Source: an uncultured Sphingopyxis sp. (GTDB taxonomy: Bacteria; Pseudomonadota; Alphaproteobacteria; Sphingomonadales; Sphingomonadaceae). Taken from it: DNA of 64,000 nt. Position 1 is the first letter of the stretch, and every line of letters begins with the position of its first letter. The position numbers and the translations under genes are program-made. The notes below the pieces were generated by a model. The model did not search any database and was not told the DNA's origin. It worked only from the letters and a program-made list of their open reading frames with translations. Shown here in pieces: positions 18,340 to 27,473 of the stretch. Where the stretch lies: assembly GCF_900078365.1 (NCBI RefSeq), contig NZ_LT598653.1, positions 682,001 to 746,000 of the forward strand. The letters are read 5' to 3'.

Positions 18340-20196
18340 TTATCTTCGAAGGAGCCGGGTCAGGTCGCGCACCGCGCCGCGCGCGGCGCTCGTGGTCATC
18401 GCGGCATAGGCCTGAAGTGCTACCGAAACCTTGCGCGGACGCGGCTTGGCGGGTTGCCAGGCGGCGTCGCCCTTGGCTTCCATCGCGGCGCGGCGTTCGG
18501 CGAGGACGCTGTCGGCGACCAGCAGGTTGATCGTGCGCTTCGGAATGTCGATCTCGATCAGGTCGCCATTCTCGACCAGCCCGATCGCGCCGCCTTCGGC
18601 CGCCTCGGGCGAAGCATGGCCGATCGACAATCCCGACGTACCGCCCGAAAAGCGGCCGTCGGTGACGAGCGCGCACGCCGCGCCCAGCCCCTTCGATTTG
18701 AGGTAGCTCGTGGGGTAGAGCATTTCCTGCATCCCCGGCCCGCCCTTCGGCCCCTCATAACGAATCACGACGACGTCGCCTGCCTCGACCTGCCCGGTCA
18801 GGATGGCCGCAACCGACGCGTCCTGGCTTTCGTAAACCTTGGCCGGCCCGGTGAATTTCAGGATGTTTTCGTCGACACCCGCGGTTTTCACGATGCAGCC
18901 GTCGAGCGCGATATTGCCCGACAGCACCGCCAGCCCGCCGTCCTGGCTGAAGGCATGCTCGGCTGACCGGATCACGCCCGCCTCGCGGTCGAGGTCGAGA
19001 TCGTCCCAGCGCCGGTCCTGGCTGAACGCGGTCTGCGTCGGTATGCCGCCCGGCGCTGCCATGAAAAATTTCTGCACCTCGGGATCGTTCGTGCGGGCGA
19101 CATCCCATTTGTTCAGCGCATCTCCCAGCGTCGCGCTGTGCACCGTCGGCAAATGCGCGTGGAGCAGCCCCGCGCGCTCGAGCTGGCCGAGGATCGCCAT
19201 GATCCCGCCCGCGCGGTGGACGTCCTCCATATGCACGTCGCTTTTTGCAGGGGCGACCTTCGACAGGCAGGGAACGCGCCGCGACAGCCGGTCGATATCC
19301 TCCATCGTGAAATCGACCCCCGCCTCGAACGCGGCGGCGAGCAGGTGCAGCACCGTATTGGTCGATCCGCCCATCGCGATGTCCAGGCTCATCGCATTTT
19401 CGAACGCCTCGAACGTCGCGATATTGCGCGGCAGCACGCTGTCGTCGTCTTCCTCATAATGGCGGCGGCACATTTCGACGACGATCCGGCCCGCGCGCAG
19501 GAACAGTTCCTTGCGGTCGGCGTGCGTCGCCAGCGTCGATCCATTGCCGGGCAGCGACAACCCCAGGGCCTCGGTGAGGCAGTTCATCGAATTGGCGGTG
19601 AACATGCCCGAGCACGACCCGCACGTCGGGCACGCCGAACGCTCGATCGCGGTGACTTCCTCGTCGGTATATTTCTCGTCGGCCGCGGCGACCATCGCAT
19701 CAACGAGGTCGAGCGCGACTTCCTTGCCCTTCAGCACCACCTTGCCGGCCTCCATCGGCCCGCCCGACACGAACACCACCGGGATATTGATGCGCAGCGC
19801 CGCCATCAACATACCCGGCGTGATCTTGTCGCAGTTCGAGATGCACACCATAGCGTCGGCGCAATGCGCATTGACCATATATTCGACGCTGTCGGCGATC
19901 AGATCGCGGCTCGGCAGCGAATAGAGCATGCCGTCATGCCCCATCGCGATCCCGTCATCGACCGCGATCGTGTTGAATTCCTTGGCGACCCCGCCCGCCG
20001 CCTCGATCTCGCGCGCGACCATCTGGCCGAGGTCCTTGAGATGGACGTGGCCGGGCACGAACTGGGTGAAGCTGTTGACCACCGCGATGATCGGCTTGCC
20101 GAAATCATCGTCCTTCATCCCCGTCGCACGCCAGAGGCCGCGCGCGCCCGCCATATTGCGGCCATGGGTCGTAGTGCGCGAACGATAAGAAGGCAT
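18340..20196 (-). CDS. ilvD: Dihydroxy-acid dehydratase
   Basis: 618 residues, the normal length. It dehydrates 2,3-dihydroxy-isovalerate (or methylvalerate) in valine and isoleucine synthesis and carries an iron-sulfur cluster. Cluster cysteines are in SNCDKITPGM and in the ACPTCGSCSGMFTANSMNC block. The N terminus MPSYRSRTTTHGRNMAGARGL is standard. A biosynthetic gene in the midst of catabolic genes is slightly out of place, but the sequence shows nothing abnormal. It could be the only genomic copy or a paralogue. Confidence 0.97.
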   Translation of the reverse strand: MPSYRSRTTTHGRNMAGARGLWRATGMKDDDFGKPIIAVVNSFTQFVPGHVHLKDLGQMVAREIEAAGGVAKEFNTIAVDDGIAMGHDGMLYSLPSRDLIADSVEYMVNAHCADAMVCISNCDKITPGMLMAALRINIPVVFVSGGPMEAGKVVLKGKEVALDLVDAMVAAADEKYTDEEVTAIERSACPTCGSCSGMFTANSMNCLTEALGLSLPGNGSTLATHADRKELFLRAGRIVVEMCRRHYEEDDDSVLPRNIATFEAFENAMSLDIAMGGSTNTVLHLLAAAFEAGVDFTMEDIDRLSRRVPCLSKVAPAKSDVHMEDVHRAGGIMAILGQLERAGLLHAHLPTVHSATLGDALNKWDVARTNDPEVQKFFMAAPGGIPTQTAFSQDRRWDDLDLDREAGVIRSAEHAFSQDGGLAVLSGNIALDGCIVKTAGVDENILKFTGPAKVYESQDASVAAILTGQVEAGDVVVIRYEGPKGGPGMQEMLYPTSYLKSKGLGAACALVTDGRFSGGTSGLSIGHASPEAAEGGAIGLVENGDLIEIDIPKRTINLLVADSVLAERRAAMEAKGDAAWQPAKPRPRKVSVALQAYAAMTTSAARGAVRDLTRLLRR

Positions 20197-20221
20197 GGGA
20201 CCTCGGACTTCTTCCTACGGG

Positions 20222-21037
20222 CTAGATCGAAAGCAGGAGATTCGCGGTTGCGCGGGGCTCGTCGATCATCATGTCATGGCCGCAGGGCATCACATGCGTC
20301 TTCCATTGAGGCTCTGTGCGCAGTTCGTCGTAGAAGCGCCGGAACGGAGTCTGTCCTCCGGTTCCCCAGCCCGATGCGTAGACGAAGTGGCGATTGGAAA
20401 TTTCGAGATGTTTGCCCGTCAGGCGCAGTTCCTGGAGCATCGGGGCAAGCGGCTGGGGGGTGCACAGCCGTGCGACTCGCTCGCGGTTCGCGGGCTTGAC
20501 GCCGAAACTCTCGGGCGGGGGCGGCGCGACGCTCCATCCGTCGGCACCCATCGCGGCGGTCGCATCCCCGACACTGCTTCCCTGTATCTTGCGGATCGAA
20601 TCGCCGTCGCGGCGCGGCACATAGGCGTCCAGATAGACGATCCCCGCGATCCGGTCGGCAAGACGATCGGCGACGCCGGTGATCACCATGCCGGCATAGG
20701 AGTGGCCGACAAGGATCACGTCGGCGAGTTCCTCGAATTCGAAAACCTGCGCGATATCCTCGATGTGGAGATCGAGGTTGACGATATTGACCCCGAGATG
20801 GCGCCGTTCGCCCAGCCCGGTCAGCGTCGGAGTGTAGACGACATGTCCCTCCGCGCGAAGAAGTGCCGCGACGTCGCGGTAACACCAGCCGCCATGCCAG
20901 GCGCCGTGAACGAGGATGAATGTCTTCGAGCGTCGGGCGGGCGATGATGCGGCGCGCGCCTCGGTGGCCGAAAGACCGCTACCCAGAATCGCCGCGCCGA
21001 GCGCGCCCAGCATCGTCCTGCGATCGGTCGTCACCAA
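20222..21037 (-). CDS. Alpha/beta hydrolase with Tat-like signal
   Basis: 271 residues. The N terminus TTDRRTMLGALGAAILGSG is a twin-arginine-type signal followed by ATEARAASS, suggesting export. The core is of the salicylate/methyl-ester esterase (HNL/SABP2-like) group: FILVHGAWHGGWCY oxyanion block, nucleophile Ser in GHSYAGMVI, and catalytic His in MPCGHDMMI. It is the last gene of the leftward gentisate operon that starts near 25359. An exported esterase releasing an aromatic acid for the operon is a reasonable inference. Confidence 0.88.
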   Translation of the reverse strand: MVTTDRRTMLGALGAAILGSGLSATEARAASSPARRSKTFILVHGAWHGGWCYRDVAALLRAEGHVVYTPTLTGLGERRHLGVNIVNLDLHIEDIAQVFEFEELADVILVGHSYAGMVITGVADRLADRIAGIVYLDAYVPRRDGDSIRKIQGSSVGDATAAMGADGWSVAPPPPESFGVKPANRERVARLCTPQPLAPMLQELRLTGKHLEISNRHFVYASGWGTGGQTPFRRFYDELRTEPQWKTHVMPCGHDMMIDEPRATANLLLSI

Positions 21038-21088
21038 AGGATCTCCCGCTGAAATTGCGATCCACGCTGTGCGAACGCCGCGCTGCTT

Positions 21089-21424
21089 TTATTGTGCGTC
21101 ACGGTCGAACAGGTCGCGGGCGACGGCGATCGCCGACATGGCCGTGGGCCACCCGGAGTAAAAGGCAAGATGGGTGATGGTCTCGACGATCTCGTCCCGC
21201 GTGAGCCCGTTCTTCAGGCCGCGGACGATATGCGGACCAAGCTGTTCGGTGCGGTTCATCGCGACGAGCGCCGATATGGTGGCAAGGCTTCGGTCGCGCT
21301 TCGACAGGTCGGCCCCTTCCCACACGTCGCCGAACAGCACCTCGTCGGTATAGCGCACGAGGCGCGGCGCGATGTCGCCGAAGCGCTCGGCCACGACCGA
21401 AGGCGGACGGTCTTCCTCAGCCAT
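21089..21424 (-). CDS. Carboxymuconolactone decarboxylase (CMD)/AhpD-like protein
   Basis: 111 residues with the CMD-family pattern (LSKRDRSLATISALVAMNRTEQL, then HIVRGLKNGLTRDEIVETITHLAFYSGWP). The CxxC pair of peroxidase-type AhpD proteins is absent, which argues against peroxidase activity. It overlaps the DUF1330 gene by eight bases. Small CMD proteins are common in aromatic operons without an assigned step; a decarboxylase role is only inferred from the family. Confidence 0.88.
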   Translation of the reverse strand: MAEEDRPPSVVAERFGDIAPRLVRYTDEVLFGDVWEGADLSKRDRSLATISALVAMNRTEQLGPHIVRGLKNGLTRDEIVETITHLAFYSGWPTAMSAIAVARDLFDRDAQ

Positions 21425-21731
21425 TTCGCTTCTCCTCGGTTTCGGGTTCGAGGCCTTCTACGAGCAACACGCGATAATCGCCAGCCTGCCGCCGGAACGC
21501 GCGCGCTTGGCTATATTCGGGGCTGTTGTACCATGCCCGTGCGGCCTCGAGCGTCGGGAATTCGACCATCGACACGCCGTCGCAGTCGGGACCTTCAAGC
21601 ACCTCGACATGACCGTAACGCGCGCGCCGCGTTAATGCGTCGCGCGGGGCCTTCGCTGCGAGCTCGGCATATGAGCGGAGCGGCCCTTCGTCGTGAAGCC
21701 TTTCGCGGATGGCAATGATATAGGCCGGCAT
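21417..21731 (-). CDS. DUF1330 family protein
   Basis: 104 residues matching DUF1330 (dimeric ferredoxin-like fold): MPAYIIAIRERLHDEG, a middle VEVLEGPDCDGVSMVEFPTLEAARAWYNSPEY, and ending RVLLVEGL. No catalytic residues can be assigned. It lies three bases after the fumarylpyruvate-type hydrolase gene and overlaps the CMD gene, so it is co-transcribed with the gentisate operon. Confidence 0.9.
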   Translation of the reverse strand: MPAYIIAIRERLHDEGPLRSYAELAAKAPRDALTRRARYGHVEVLEGPDCDGVSMVEFPTLEAARAWYNSPEYSQARAFRRQAGDYRVLLVEGLEPETEEKRNG

Positions 21732-21734
21732 ATG

Positions 21735-22625
21735 TCAGTCCTTTCCTGTCGGCTCGGCCCAGACGGGATGACGCCCGCCTCGACCCTGGACCACTTTGAG
21801 GCGCATCGCGCCGATACCGGCAATGCTGATAAGAACCTCGTCGCCATCGACGACCGGGCCGACGCCGGCGGGCGTTCCGCTCGCGATGACGTCGCCGGGC
21901 TGAAGCGTCATCACCGACGAGGCCATCGCGATCATTCCCGGGATATCGACGATCAAATCGCGCGTGTTTGCCGACTGGCGGAGCTCGCCGTTCACGGTGA
22001 GGCTGAGAGCGATATCGCGGTGATCAGCTATTTCGTCGGCGCTGACGATCCAGGGTCCGAGCGGGCAGAAGCTGTCGAACGACTTGCGCATCACCCGCTC
22101 TTCCTTGCCGCGTACCACGAAGTCGACAAGGCAGGCATAGCCGAACAGGTGATTCATCGCATCTTCGCGCGAGATGTCGCGCCCGCCGGTGCCGATGACG
22201 AGCGCGAGCTCGCACTCGTGGTGAACCTCGCGGCCGGGCAGGTCGGGCAGGACGATCGAGTCATAGGGCCCGCTGAGACTCGAATTGGCCTTGAGAAAAA
22301 AGCCCTGGCCGCTCGCGGGCTTCGGCGAAATCAACGCGCCGGCCGCCCGCATCTCGTCGATATGATCATGGTAGTTGGCGGGAAAGGCGACGACCTTGTT
22401 AGGCCATGCCAAGGGGCATTCCAGCCTTGTCCCCCCCAGCGGGATACGCGGCCGGTCGGCAAGGTCCTCGAGACGCGGAGGCTCCTGCGCGAAGGCGGCG
22501 ATAGCGCGTGTGCCACCGACCGGCGGCCATTCGCCAGGGCGCACACCTGCAAGATCGCTGACGTCGATCAGCGTGTCGCCGTCCACCAGGGCGACGCGGC
22601 CACCGTCGAGTGCGGCGATTTTCAT
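21735..22625 (-). CDS. Fumarylacetoacetate hydrolase family protein (probable fumarylpyruvate hydrolase)
   Basis: 296 residues from the ATG at 22625, which overlaps the stop of the upstream hydroxylase gene (ATGA). The metal-binding ExE is in HHECELALVIG and the following Asp in CLVDFVVRG; GTPAGVGPVVDGDEV closes the active site. In a gentisate pathway this enzyme splits fumarylpyruvate (or maleylpyruvate directly) to pyruvate and fumarate or maleate. No zeta-class maleylpyruvate isomerase is in this operon, so direct maleylpyruvate hydrolysis is possible. Assignment to gentisate rather than homogentisate degradation rests on operon context. Confidence 0.9.
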   Translation of the reverse strand: MKIAALDGGRVALVDGDTLIDVSDLAGVRPGEWPPVGGTRAIAAFAQEPPRLEDLADRPRIPLGGTRLECPLAWPNKVVAFPANYHDHIDEMRAAGALISPKPASGQGFFLKANSSLSGPYDSIVLPDLPGREVHHECELALVIGTGGRDISREDAMNHLFGYACLVDFVVRGKEERVMRKSFDSFCPLGPWIVSADEIADHRDIALSLTVNGELRQSANTRDLIVDIPGMIAMASSVMTLQPGDVIASGTPAGVGPVVDGDEVLISIAGIGAMRLKVVQGRGGRHPVWAEPTGKD

Positions 22626-24313
22626 GCAACCTTCTCCCGGTGTCCCTTCAGGGGGGCTGCGGCCATGTCGCCGCTTACTCGCGCGATCAATTCCGCCGCG
22701 TCCGCCGGCGCCGCGTTTCCGCGCCACGCCACCTGCCCGTCGGGCCGGACCAGCACGAGGCGCGCCGCATAGAGATCCGCTGCAGCCCGGTCGCCAATAT
22801 CGACAACCCGGAACGGCATGCCCCGCTGCGCCGCCGCGCGCGCGATCTCCTGTCCTTCGGCCGCCGGAGCGCCGAAGCGCAGCAAGACGAATTCCTTGCC
22901 GAACTCGTCGATGATCGACCGGCCTTCGGAAAGCCAGATATGCGGGGCGCGCGAACCCGGCCGAGCGGTCTGCTCATAGCTCGACACCCGGTCCTCGGGC
23001 TGCGGCGTACCGTCGGGGACGATGATCGGCGATCCCTCGTACATATATCCGAGATGGATACCGATCGAATACCATTCGCGGCGCATGAGCTCGGTATATT
23101 GGTCGCCGAACTCGCGCCGCGCCGCCTCGGACTCAGGGCCCTCGCCGAAGATGCGGGGGTCAGGCGACAGCACGCGCGGCGACAGCATGCGTTTGAGATT
23201 CTCGGTTGCCTCGGACACGTTGCGGACCGCGACCGGGCGTTGCTCGGCCTCGTAGGAAGCGAGAAGATGCCGGCCGCCCCAGCCTTCTATCATCGCGGCG
23301 AGCTTCCATGACAGATTCACCGCGTCCTGTATTCCGGTGTTCATCCCGAACCCGCCCGTCGGCGAGGTGAGGTGCGCTGCATCGCCGGCAATAAACACGC
23401 GGCCACCGCCATAGCTTTCCGCAACCAGTTGGCGGCGGATCCACGGCAGGATCGAAAGGATTTCATAGTCGAACGTCGTGCCGACGGCGCGCTCGATGGC
23501 GGCACGTATTTCGATTTCGTCGGGGGTCCGCTTCGTGCTGTCGCCGACGAGCGAGAAACGCCATTGATCGCGGCCGTTGATTGCGACGAGTGTTGCCCAG
23601 GTGCCTTCGGGGCCGATGAAGATGTAACGATAGGCTGGATCCATCCGGTGGAGGCGCTCGAGATTCTCGCAGCGAAAGACGACGTTGGTCGTAAAGGTGA
23701 GGGTAGGCTCTCCGCTCATCTCGATTCCGAGGCGCTGGCGAACAAGGCTCGCGCCGCCGTCGCAGCCCACCAGATATCGCGCGCGGACCAGTTCTTCCGC
23801 GCCGGTCTCGACATTGCGGATCCGAGCCGCGACATGGTCGTCGGCTTCGTCGAAATCGAGCAGCTCGCTCTGATAGCCGAGGGTCGTTCCCGGCCACTGC
23901 GCGGCGAATCGGCGGAGGACCGGGTCGAAGAAATTCTGCGGACAGCGTTCGCGCTTTTGCGGGCTTTGCGGCGGACATTGTTCCTGGCTCGGCGGCGGGA
24001 AAGGTTCGCGACCGAACTCGTAGCCGTTGAGCGAGGTGACCCACGCACAATCTTGCGGATAATCCCGGTTATAGCCGGCCTCGAGTACCCAGGGAACGAT
24101 GCCCCAGCGGCGGCAATATTCCATGGTACGGACGCCGACCATGTCCATCTTCGGTTGGCGGACGACGCCATCGGTGCGCTCGACGACATGGCTGGCGACG
24201 CCGCGGAAACCGAGATCGCCGGCGAGCGCGAGGCCGACCGGACCCGCCCCCACGATCAGCACGGGCACATCGATTTCGGTCTGCGAGGAAAGAGTGTCGG
24301 ACAAGTTCTTCAC
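22622..24313 (-). CDS. FAD-dependent aromatic hydroxylase (group A, PheA/TfdB-like)
   Basis: 563 residues. The FAD-binding GAGPVG is at residues 22-27, the NAD(P)H/FAD DG motif in YLVGCDGGASLVR, and the second FAD motif in FIAGDAAHLTSPTGGFGMNTGIQDA. The C-terminal thioredoxin-like extension (SIIDEFGKEFVLLRFGAP; LVLVRPDGQVAWRG) is typical of phenol/2,4-dichlorophenol hydroxylase relatives. In an operon with a gentisate dioxygenase it may hydroxylate a monohydroxylated ring acid to gentisate; substrate is inference. The first in-frame start is GTG at 24313; a TTG at 24304 has a better-placed AGGTGAAG. Confidence 0.9.
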   Translation of the reverse strand: MKNLSDTLSSQTEIDVPVLIVGAGPVGLALAGDLGFRGVASHVVERTDGVVRQPKMDMVGVRTMEYCRRWGIVPWVLEAGYNRDYPQDCAWVTSLNGYEFGREPFPPPSQEQCPPQSPQKRERCPQNFFDPVLRRFAAQWPGTTLGYQSELLDFDEADDHVAARIRNVETGAEELVRARYLVGCDGGASLVRQRLGIEMSGEPTLTFTTNVVFRCENLERLHRMDPAYRYIFIGPEGTWATLVAINGRDQWRFSLVGDSTKRTPDEIEIRAAIERAVGTTFDYEILSILPWIRRQLVAESYGGGRVFIAGDAAHLTSPTGGFGMNTGIQDAVNLSWKLAAMIEGWGGRHLLASYEAEQRPVAVRNVSEATENLKRMLSPRVLSPDPRIFGEGPESEAARREFGDQYTELMRREWYSIGIHLGYMYEGSPIIVPDGTPQPEDRVSSYEQTARPGSRAPHIWLSEGRSIIDEFGKEFVLLRFGAPAAEGQEIARAAAQRGMPFRVVDIGDRAAADLYAARLVLVRPDGQVAWRGNAAPADAAELIARVSGDMAAAPLKGHREKVA

Positions 24314-24327
24314 CTGGATCTGCGGGG

Positions 24328-25359
24328 TTAGTCGAAGGACTCGTGGAAGAGTCCGAGCTTTTCGAGCGCGGGCCGGTCGTTGACGTGGAACAGGATCGCG
24401 TCGTCGGCCGTCGAGGCGTTGCCGATAGCGTGGGCATGCCAGGAAGGGATGGCCACGAAGTCGCCGGGCCCCCAGTCGAAGGCCTGGCTTTCGATTTCGA
24501 TGCGGCCGTGGCCGCGCACGACATAGAAGACGCTCGTTCCCGTATTGCGGTGCATTTGGCCGCGCATGCCCGGACGCAGGCGCTGAAGCACCGTGCCGAT
24601 CGTCGAGAGCGCGTGGCCGCCCGTTACGGGGTCGCGATACTCGAACGCGGTGTCATGATAGGGATCGGGATCGAGCGAAGCTGCGCGCTCGAGCACTTCC
24701 AGCGCCCTCGTCCAGCTATAAACGGGCACGGGCGCGGCGGGAAAGCTGCCGCGCCGGCCAAGCGGTCGCATCAGCCCCGATCCATATTCGAGCATGGAGC
24801 GTTCCGCCACGGGGGCCGTCGTCTGGAGTTCGCTCGTCCCCGGCTCGAACATGGTGGCGTCGAGGGCGCGCACCAGCGAAATGTCGAGCACGTCGAGCCA
24901 GATCATCGGTTCGTCGCCGCGATGCTCGTGATCGTGCCAGGCAAGGCTCGGCGTCAGGACGAGATCACCCTTGCGCATCGCATAGCGTTCACCATCGACC
25001 GTCGTGTGAGCGCCATCACCGGTCATGATGAAGCGCAGCGCGGTCGCCGTATGTCGATGCGCTGTGGCGATTTCGCCGGGCAATATATATTGGATTGAAC
25101 ACCAGAGGGTCGTGGTCGTCCCGTACGGCAGGCCGGGATTGGTGAGCCGAAGCGTACGACGCTGCCCTCCCGATTCGAGCTTCAGATTCGCACCGATGCG
25201 GCTGAGCAATCGCTCGATATCGGCCGCCTTCCAGTGGAGCGGGACCATCGCCGGCTTCGGCGCGCGGGTGAAAAGCGGCGGATCGTCGGGCTGCGCCACG
25301 CGCGTATTATAGCGCGCGAGTTCTTCCGCCAGCGCCCGCCGTTCCGCGGCGTCGCTCAT
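24328..25359 (-). CDS. Gentisate 1,2-dioxygenase-like bicupin
   Basis: About 343 residues from the ATG at 25359 (GAGGCGCGG upstream); an ATG at 25374 would add five residues. Two cupin domains are visible. The first contains PGEIATAHRHTATALRFIMTG with the metal-binding His-x-His, followed by DLVLTPSLAWHDHEH. The second has RPGMRGQMHRNTGTSVFYVV and DFVAIPSWHAHAIGN. This arrangement is that of gentisate/1-hydroxy-2-naphthoate dioxygenases, which open the ring between C1 and C2 to give maleylpyruvate. It is the first gene of the leftward operon ending at 20222. Substituted gentisates are possible substrates. Confidence 0.9.
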   Translation of the reverse strand: MSDAAERRALAEELARYNTRVAQPDDPPLFTRAPKPAMVPLHWKAADIERLLSRIGANLKLESGGQRRTLRLTNPGLPYGTTTTLWCSIQYILPGEIATAHRHTATALRFIMTGDGAHTTVDGERYAMRKGDLVLTPSLAWHDHEHRGDEPMIWLDVLDISLVRALDATMFEPGTSELQTTAPVAERSMLEYGSGLMRPLGRRGSFPAAPVPVYSWTRALEVLERAASLDPDPYHDTAFEYRDPVTGGHALSTIGTVLQRLRPGMRGQMHRNTGTSVFYVVRGHGRIEIESQAFDWGPGDFVAIPSWHAHAIGNASTADDAILFHVNDRPALEKLGLFHESFD

Positions 25360-25374
25360 CCGCGCCTCAACCAT

Positions 25375-25784
25375 GACGGCAACTCCGCTCGCGGCGAGCG
25401 ATCGGCTGCCTGAAAGAGCGCAGGCTTGTCGTTTCGGTTGTGGGTCGTCGCCCCGGCCTGTTCGTCATTATTCCCCGCCGATCCATGCGTTTCATGATGC
25501 CAAGGGTGTGAAATAGAGCGCTTCCTGTATGCCCCCTTCCGCGGGGACAGAGGCACCGAAGTGGTCCCCGTAATGGGGGACTGACGCCGAAGCCGGAAGC
25601 GGTCATAGAGCAAGAAGGCGAGAATGATCGGTGACGGCGGCCGGCGACCGGACCGGCGCGAACGGTACGCGCATGGGAGAGGCACGGGGTTGGTTCGTCA
25701 CGCGAGGCTGCGGGTGGGACCCTCTTCGGTTCTGCCGGGCAAGACCACGGCGATCGGCAGTCGCTGACTGAGAAGAGGACGGGA
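25375..25784. promoter_or_regulatory. Divergent promoter region of the gentisate operon and MFS gene
   Basis: 410 bases without a credible gene between leftward gentisate dioxygenase and rightward transporter. It holds the palindrome at 25563-25582 and a half-site GGGGACA at 25543-25549. A leftward frame of 109 codons here has no family resemblance and covers the palindrome, so it is not called. No clear sigma-70 hexamers were recognised. Confidence 0.5.
25563..25582. promoter_or_regulatory. Candidate operator, KGTCC-N10-GGACW palindrome (site 3)
   Basis: GGTCCCC, spacer GTAATG, GGGGACT gives the same 20-bp geometry as the other four sites. It lies about 200 bases from both flanking start codons, further away than at the other loci. 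Confidence 0.55.
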
Positions 25785-27467
25785 ATGCGCGCGATGAAGA
25801 ACTGGTATCGTTGGTATGTGCTGGGCGTGCTCGTCCTGATCTACATGGTCAACCAGATCGACCGCCAGATCATCACCGTGCTCGCGCCCTTCATCAAGAA
25901 GGACCTCGATCTAACCGACGCCCAGATCGGCCTGTTGTACGGAACCGCCTTCGCGCTCTTCTACGGTGTTTTCGGCGTGCCGCTTTCCAAGCTGGCCGAC
26001 GCCTGGCACCGGGTACGCACGCTGTGGGGCGGTCTGCTCTTCTGGTCGATCATGACCGCGCTATCGGGCCTCTCGGGCAGCTTCGCTCACCTGACGATGG
26101 CACGCGTCGGGGTGGGTATCGGCGAGGCCAGTGCCTCGCCGGCCGCTATTTCGCTCCTCGGAGACCTGTTCGAGAAAGAGAAAAGATCGACTGTGCTGTC
26201 GCTCTACACGACCGGTTCCTACCTTGGCATCGGCGCGTCGCTCGTCGTGGGCGGCGCGATCGTCTCCGCCTGGAGTGCCGCCTATCCGGATCCGGCCTCG
26301 GCGCCTTTCGGGTTCGCGGGATGGCAAGCCGCCTTTTTCGGGGTCGGCATCCCGGGTCTGTTCCTCGCATTGCTCGTGGCGCTCACCGTTCGCGAGCCGA
26401 CCCCCGGCGCGCTCGAAGCCTTGCCCCAGACCAATCGCGGTGTCCCGCTTCGCGGCGTGCTGTTCGACCTCGCCGCGATGATCCCGCCGTTCAGCTTCGC
26501 GCTGATCGCGCGCCGCGGCACGCCGCGTCACCTGCTCCAGAATATCGGCGGCGCTGCCGTGATCGCCCTCGTCGCTTGGCAGGTCATCGTTCATACCGAC
26601 AAGCTTCTGCCGCCGGCCAAACGCGCGGTGATCACCCAGTGGGGCGAATTTTTGCTCACGACCAATGTCGTCCAGTGGATGGCGATCGGTATCGCCGCCT
26701 ATGCGGTTCTCAGCTGGTTGCAGGCTGTGAAAATCAGCGACGTCGTCACCTATCGCCTCACCGCGGGCTCGCGCACATTTCTCGCCTTGCTCGGCGTCAG
26801 TGGTTTCATGGGCATTTGCGCGAACTCGCTCTTCGCCTTCGTCTTCCTCTATGCCCACCGCTATCTCGGTTTCGAACCCGAACAAGGCCTCGTGCTCGGC
26901 GCCATCGGCGCCGCCACCGGCGTGCTGGGCGCCAGTATCGGCGGCGTGCTCGGCGATATCGCCAAGCGCCGGCACCCGGCCGGGCGTGTCTTCGTGTCGA
27001 TCGCTGCGATGATCCTCCTCTTCCTTTGCAGTTTCGTCCAATATCAGGCCGGGGACCGGACGACCTTCTACGTCGCCTTCACGATCGGTTCGATCGCGAT
27101 GACGCTCTGGGTGGGCTGCATGCACGCCACCGCCCAGGATCTCGTGCTTCCCCGGATGCGCGGGATCGCCTTCGCGCTGAAGGCGCTCAGCACGTCGGTG
27201 ATCGGGCTGGGCCTGGGGCCTTATGTTGTCGGGCTGACCAGCGACGTCACCGGCGATCTGCGCGGCGCCATATTGGCCAGCCTCTACAGCATTCCGTGCG
27301 CGATCCTTTGTCTCCTTTACGTCGCGAAAACGCTCGCGCGGGAAGAGGCCAGCGTCCTCCACCGCGCGCACGCGGCGGGCGAACCGATTCCGGAAGCGTT
27401 GCTAGGACCTCTTCCGGAGGCAACCGTTTCGGCTCCGGCGATCGGCCCGGCCCCGCAGCGAGGCTGA
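25785..27467 (+). CDS. MFS transporter, spinster-like
   Basis: 560 residues with about 12 hydrophobic segments; a long central hydrophilic or re-entrant portion and a soluble tail make it longer than average MFS proteins. The N-terminal signature LIYMVNQIDRQIITVLAPFIKKDL and GTAFALFYGVFGVPLSKLAD, plus ARVGVGIGEASASPAAISLLGDLF, match spinster/ExuT-related carriers frequently linked to sphingomonad aromatic clusters. AGAGGACGGG precedes the ATG. Probably imports the pathway substrate; direction and substrate are inference. The dehalogenase-like gene follows after six bases. Confidence 0.92.
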   Translation: MRAMKNWYRWYVLGVLVLIYMVNQIDRQIITVLAPFIKKDLDLTDAQIGLLYGTAFALFYGVFGVPLSKLADAWHRVRTLWGGLLFWSIMTALSGLSGSFAHLTMARVGVGIGEASASPAAISLLGDLFEKEKRSTVLSLYTTGSYLGIGASLVVGGAIVSAWSAAYPDPASAPFGFAGWQAAFFGVGIPGLFLALLVALTVREPTPGALEALPQTNRGVPLRGVLFDLAAMIPPFSFALIARRGTPRHLLQNIGGAAVIALVAWQVIVHTDKLLPPAKRAVITQWGEFLLTTNVVQWMAIGIAAYAVLSWLQAVKISDVVTYRLTAGSRTFLALLGVSGFMGICANSLFAFVFLYAHRYLGFEPEQGLVLGAIGAATGVLGASIGGVLGDIAKRRHPAGRVFVSIAAMILLFLCSFVQYQAGDRTTFYVAFTIGSIAMTLWVGCMHATAQDLVLPRMRGIAFALKALSTSVIGLGLGPYVVGLTSDVTGDLRGAILASLYSIPCAILCLLYVAKTLAREEASVLHRAHAAGEPIPEALLGPLPEATVSAPAIGPAPQRG

Positions 27468-27473
27468 ACGATC

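Noticed and set aside
25356..25685. Leftward 109-codon open frame in the divergent promoter region
   Set aside because: No recognisable domain, Arg/Pro/Ser-rich shadow-like composition, and it covers the 20-bp palindrome.
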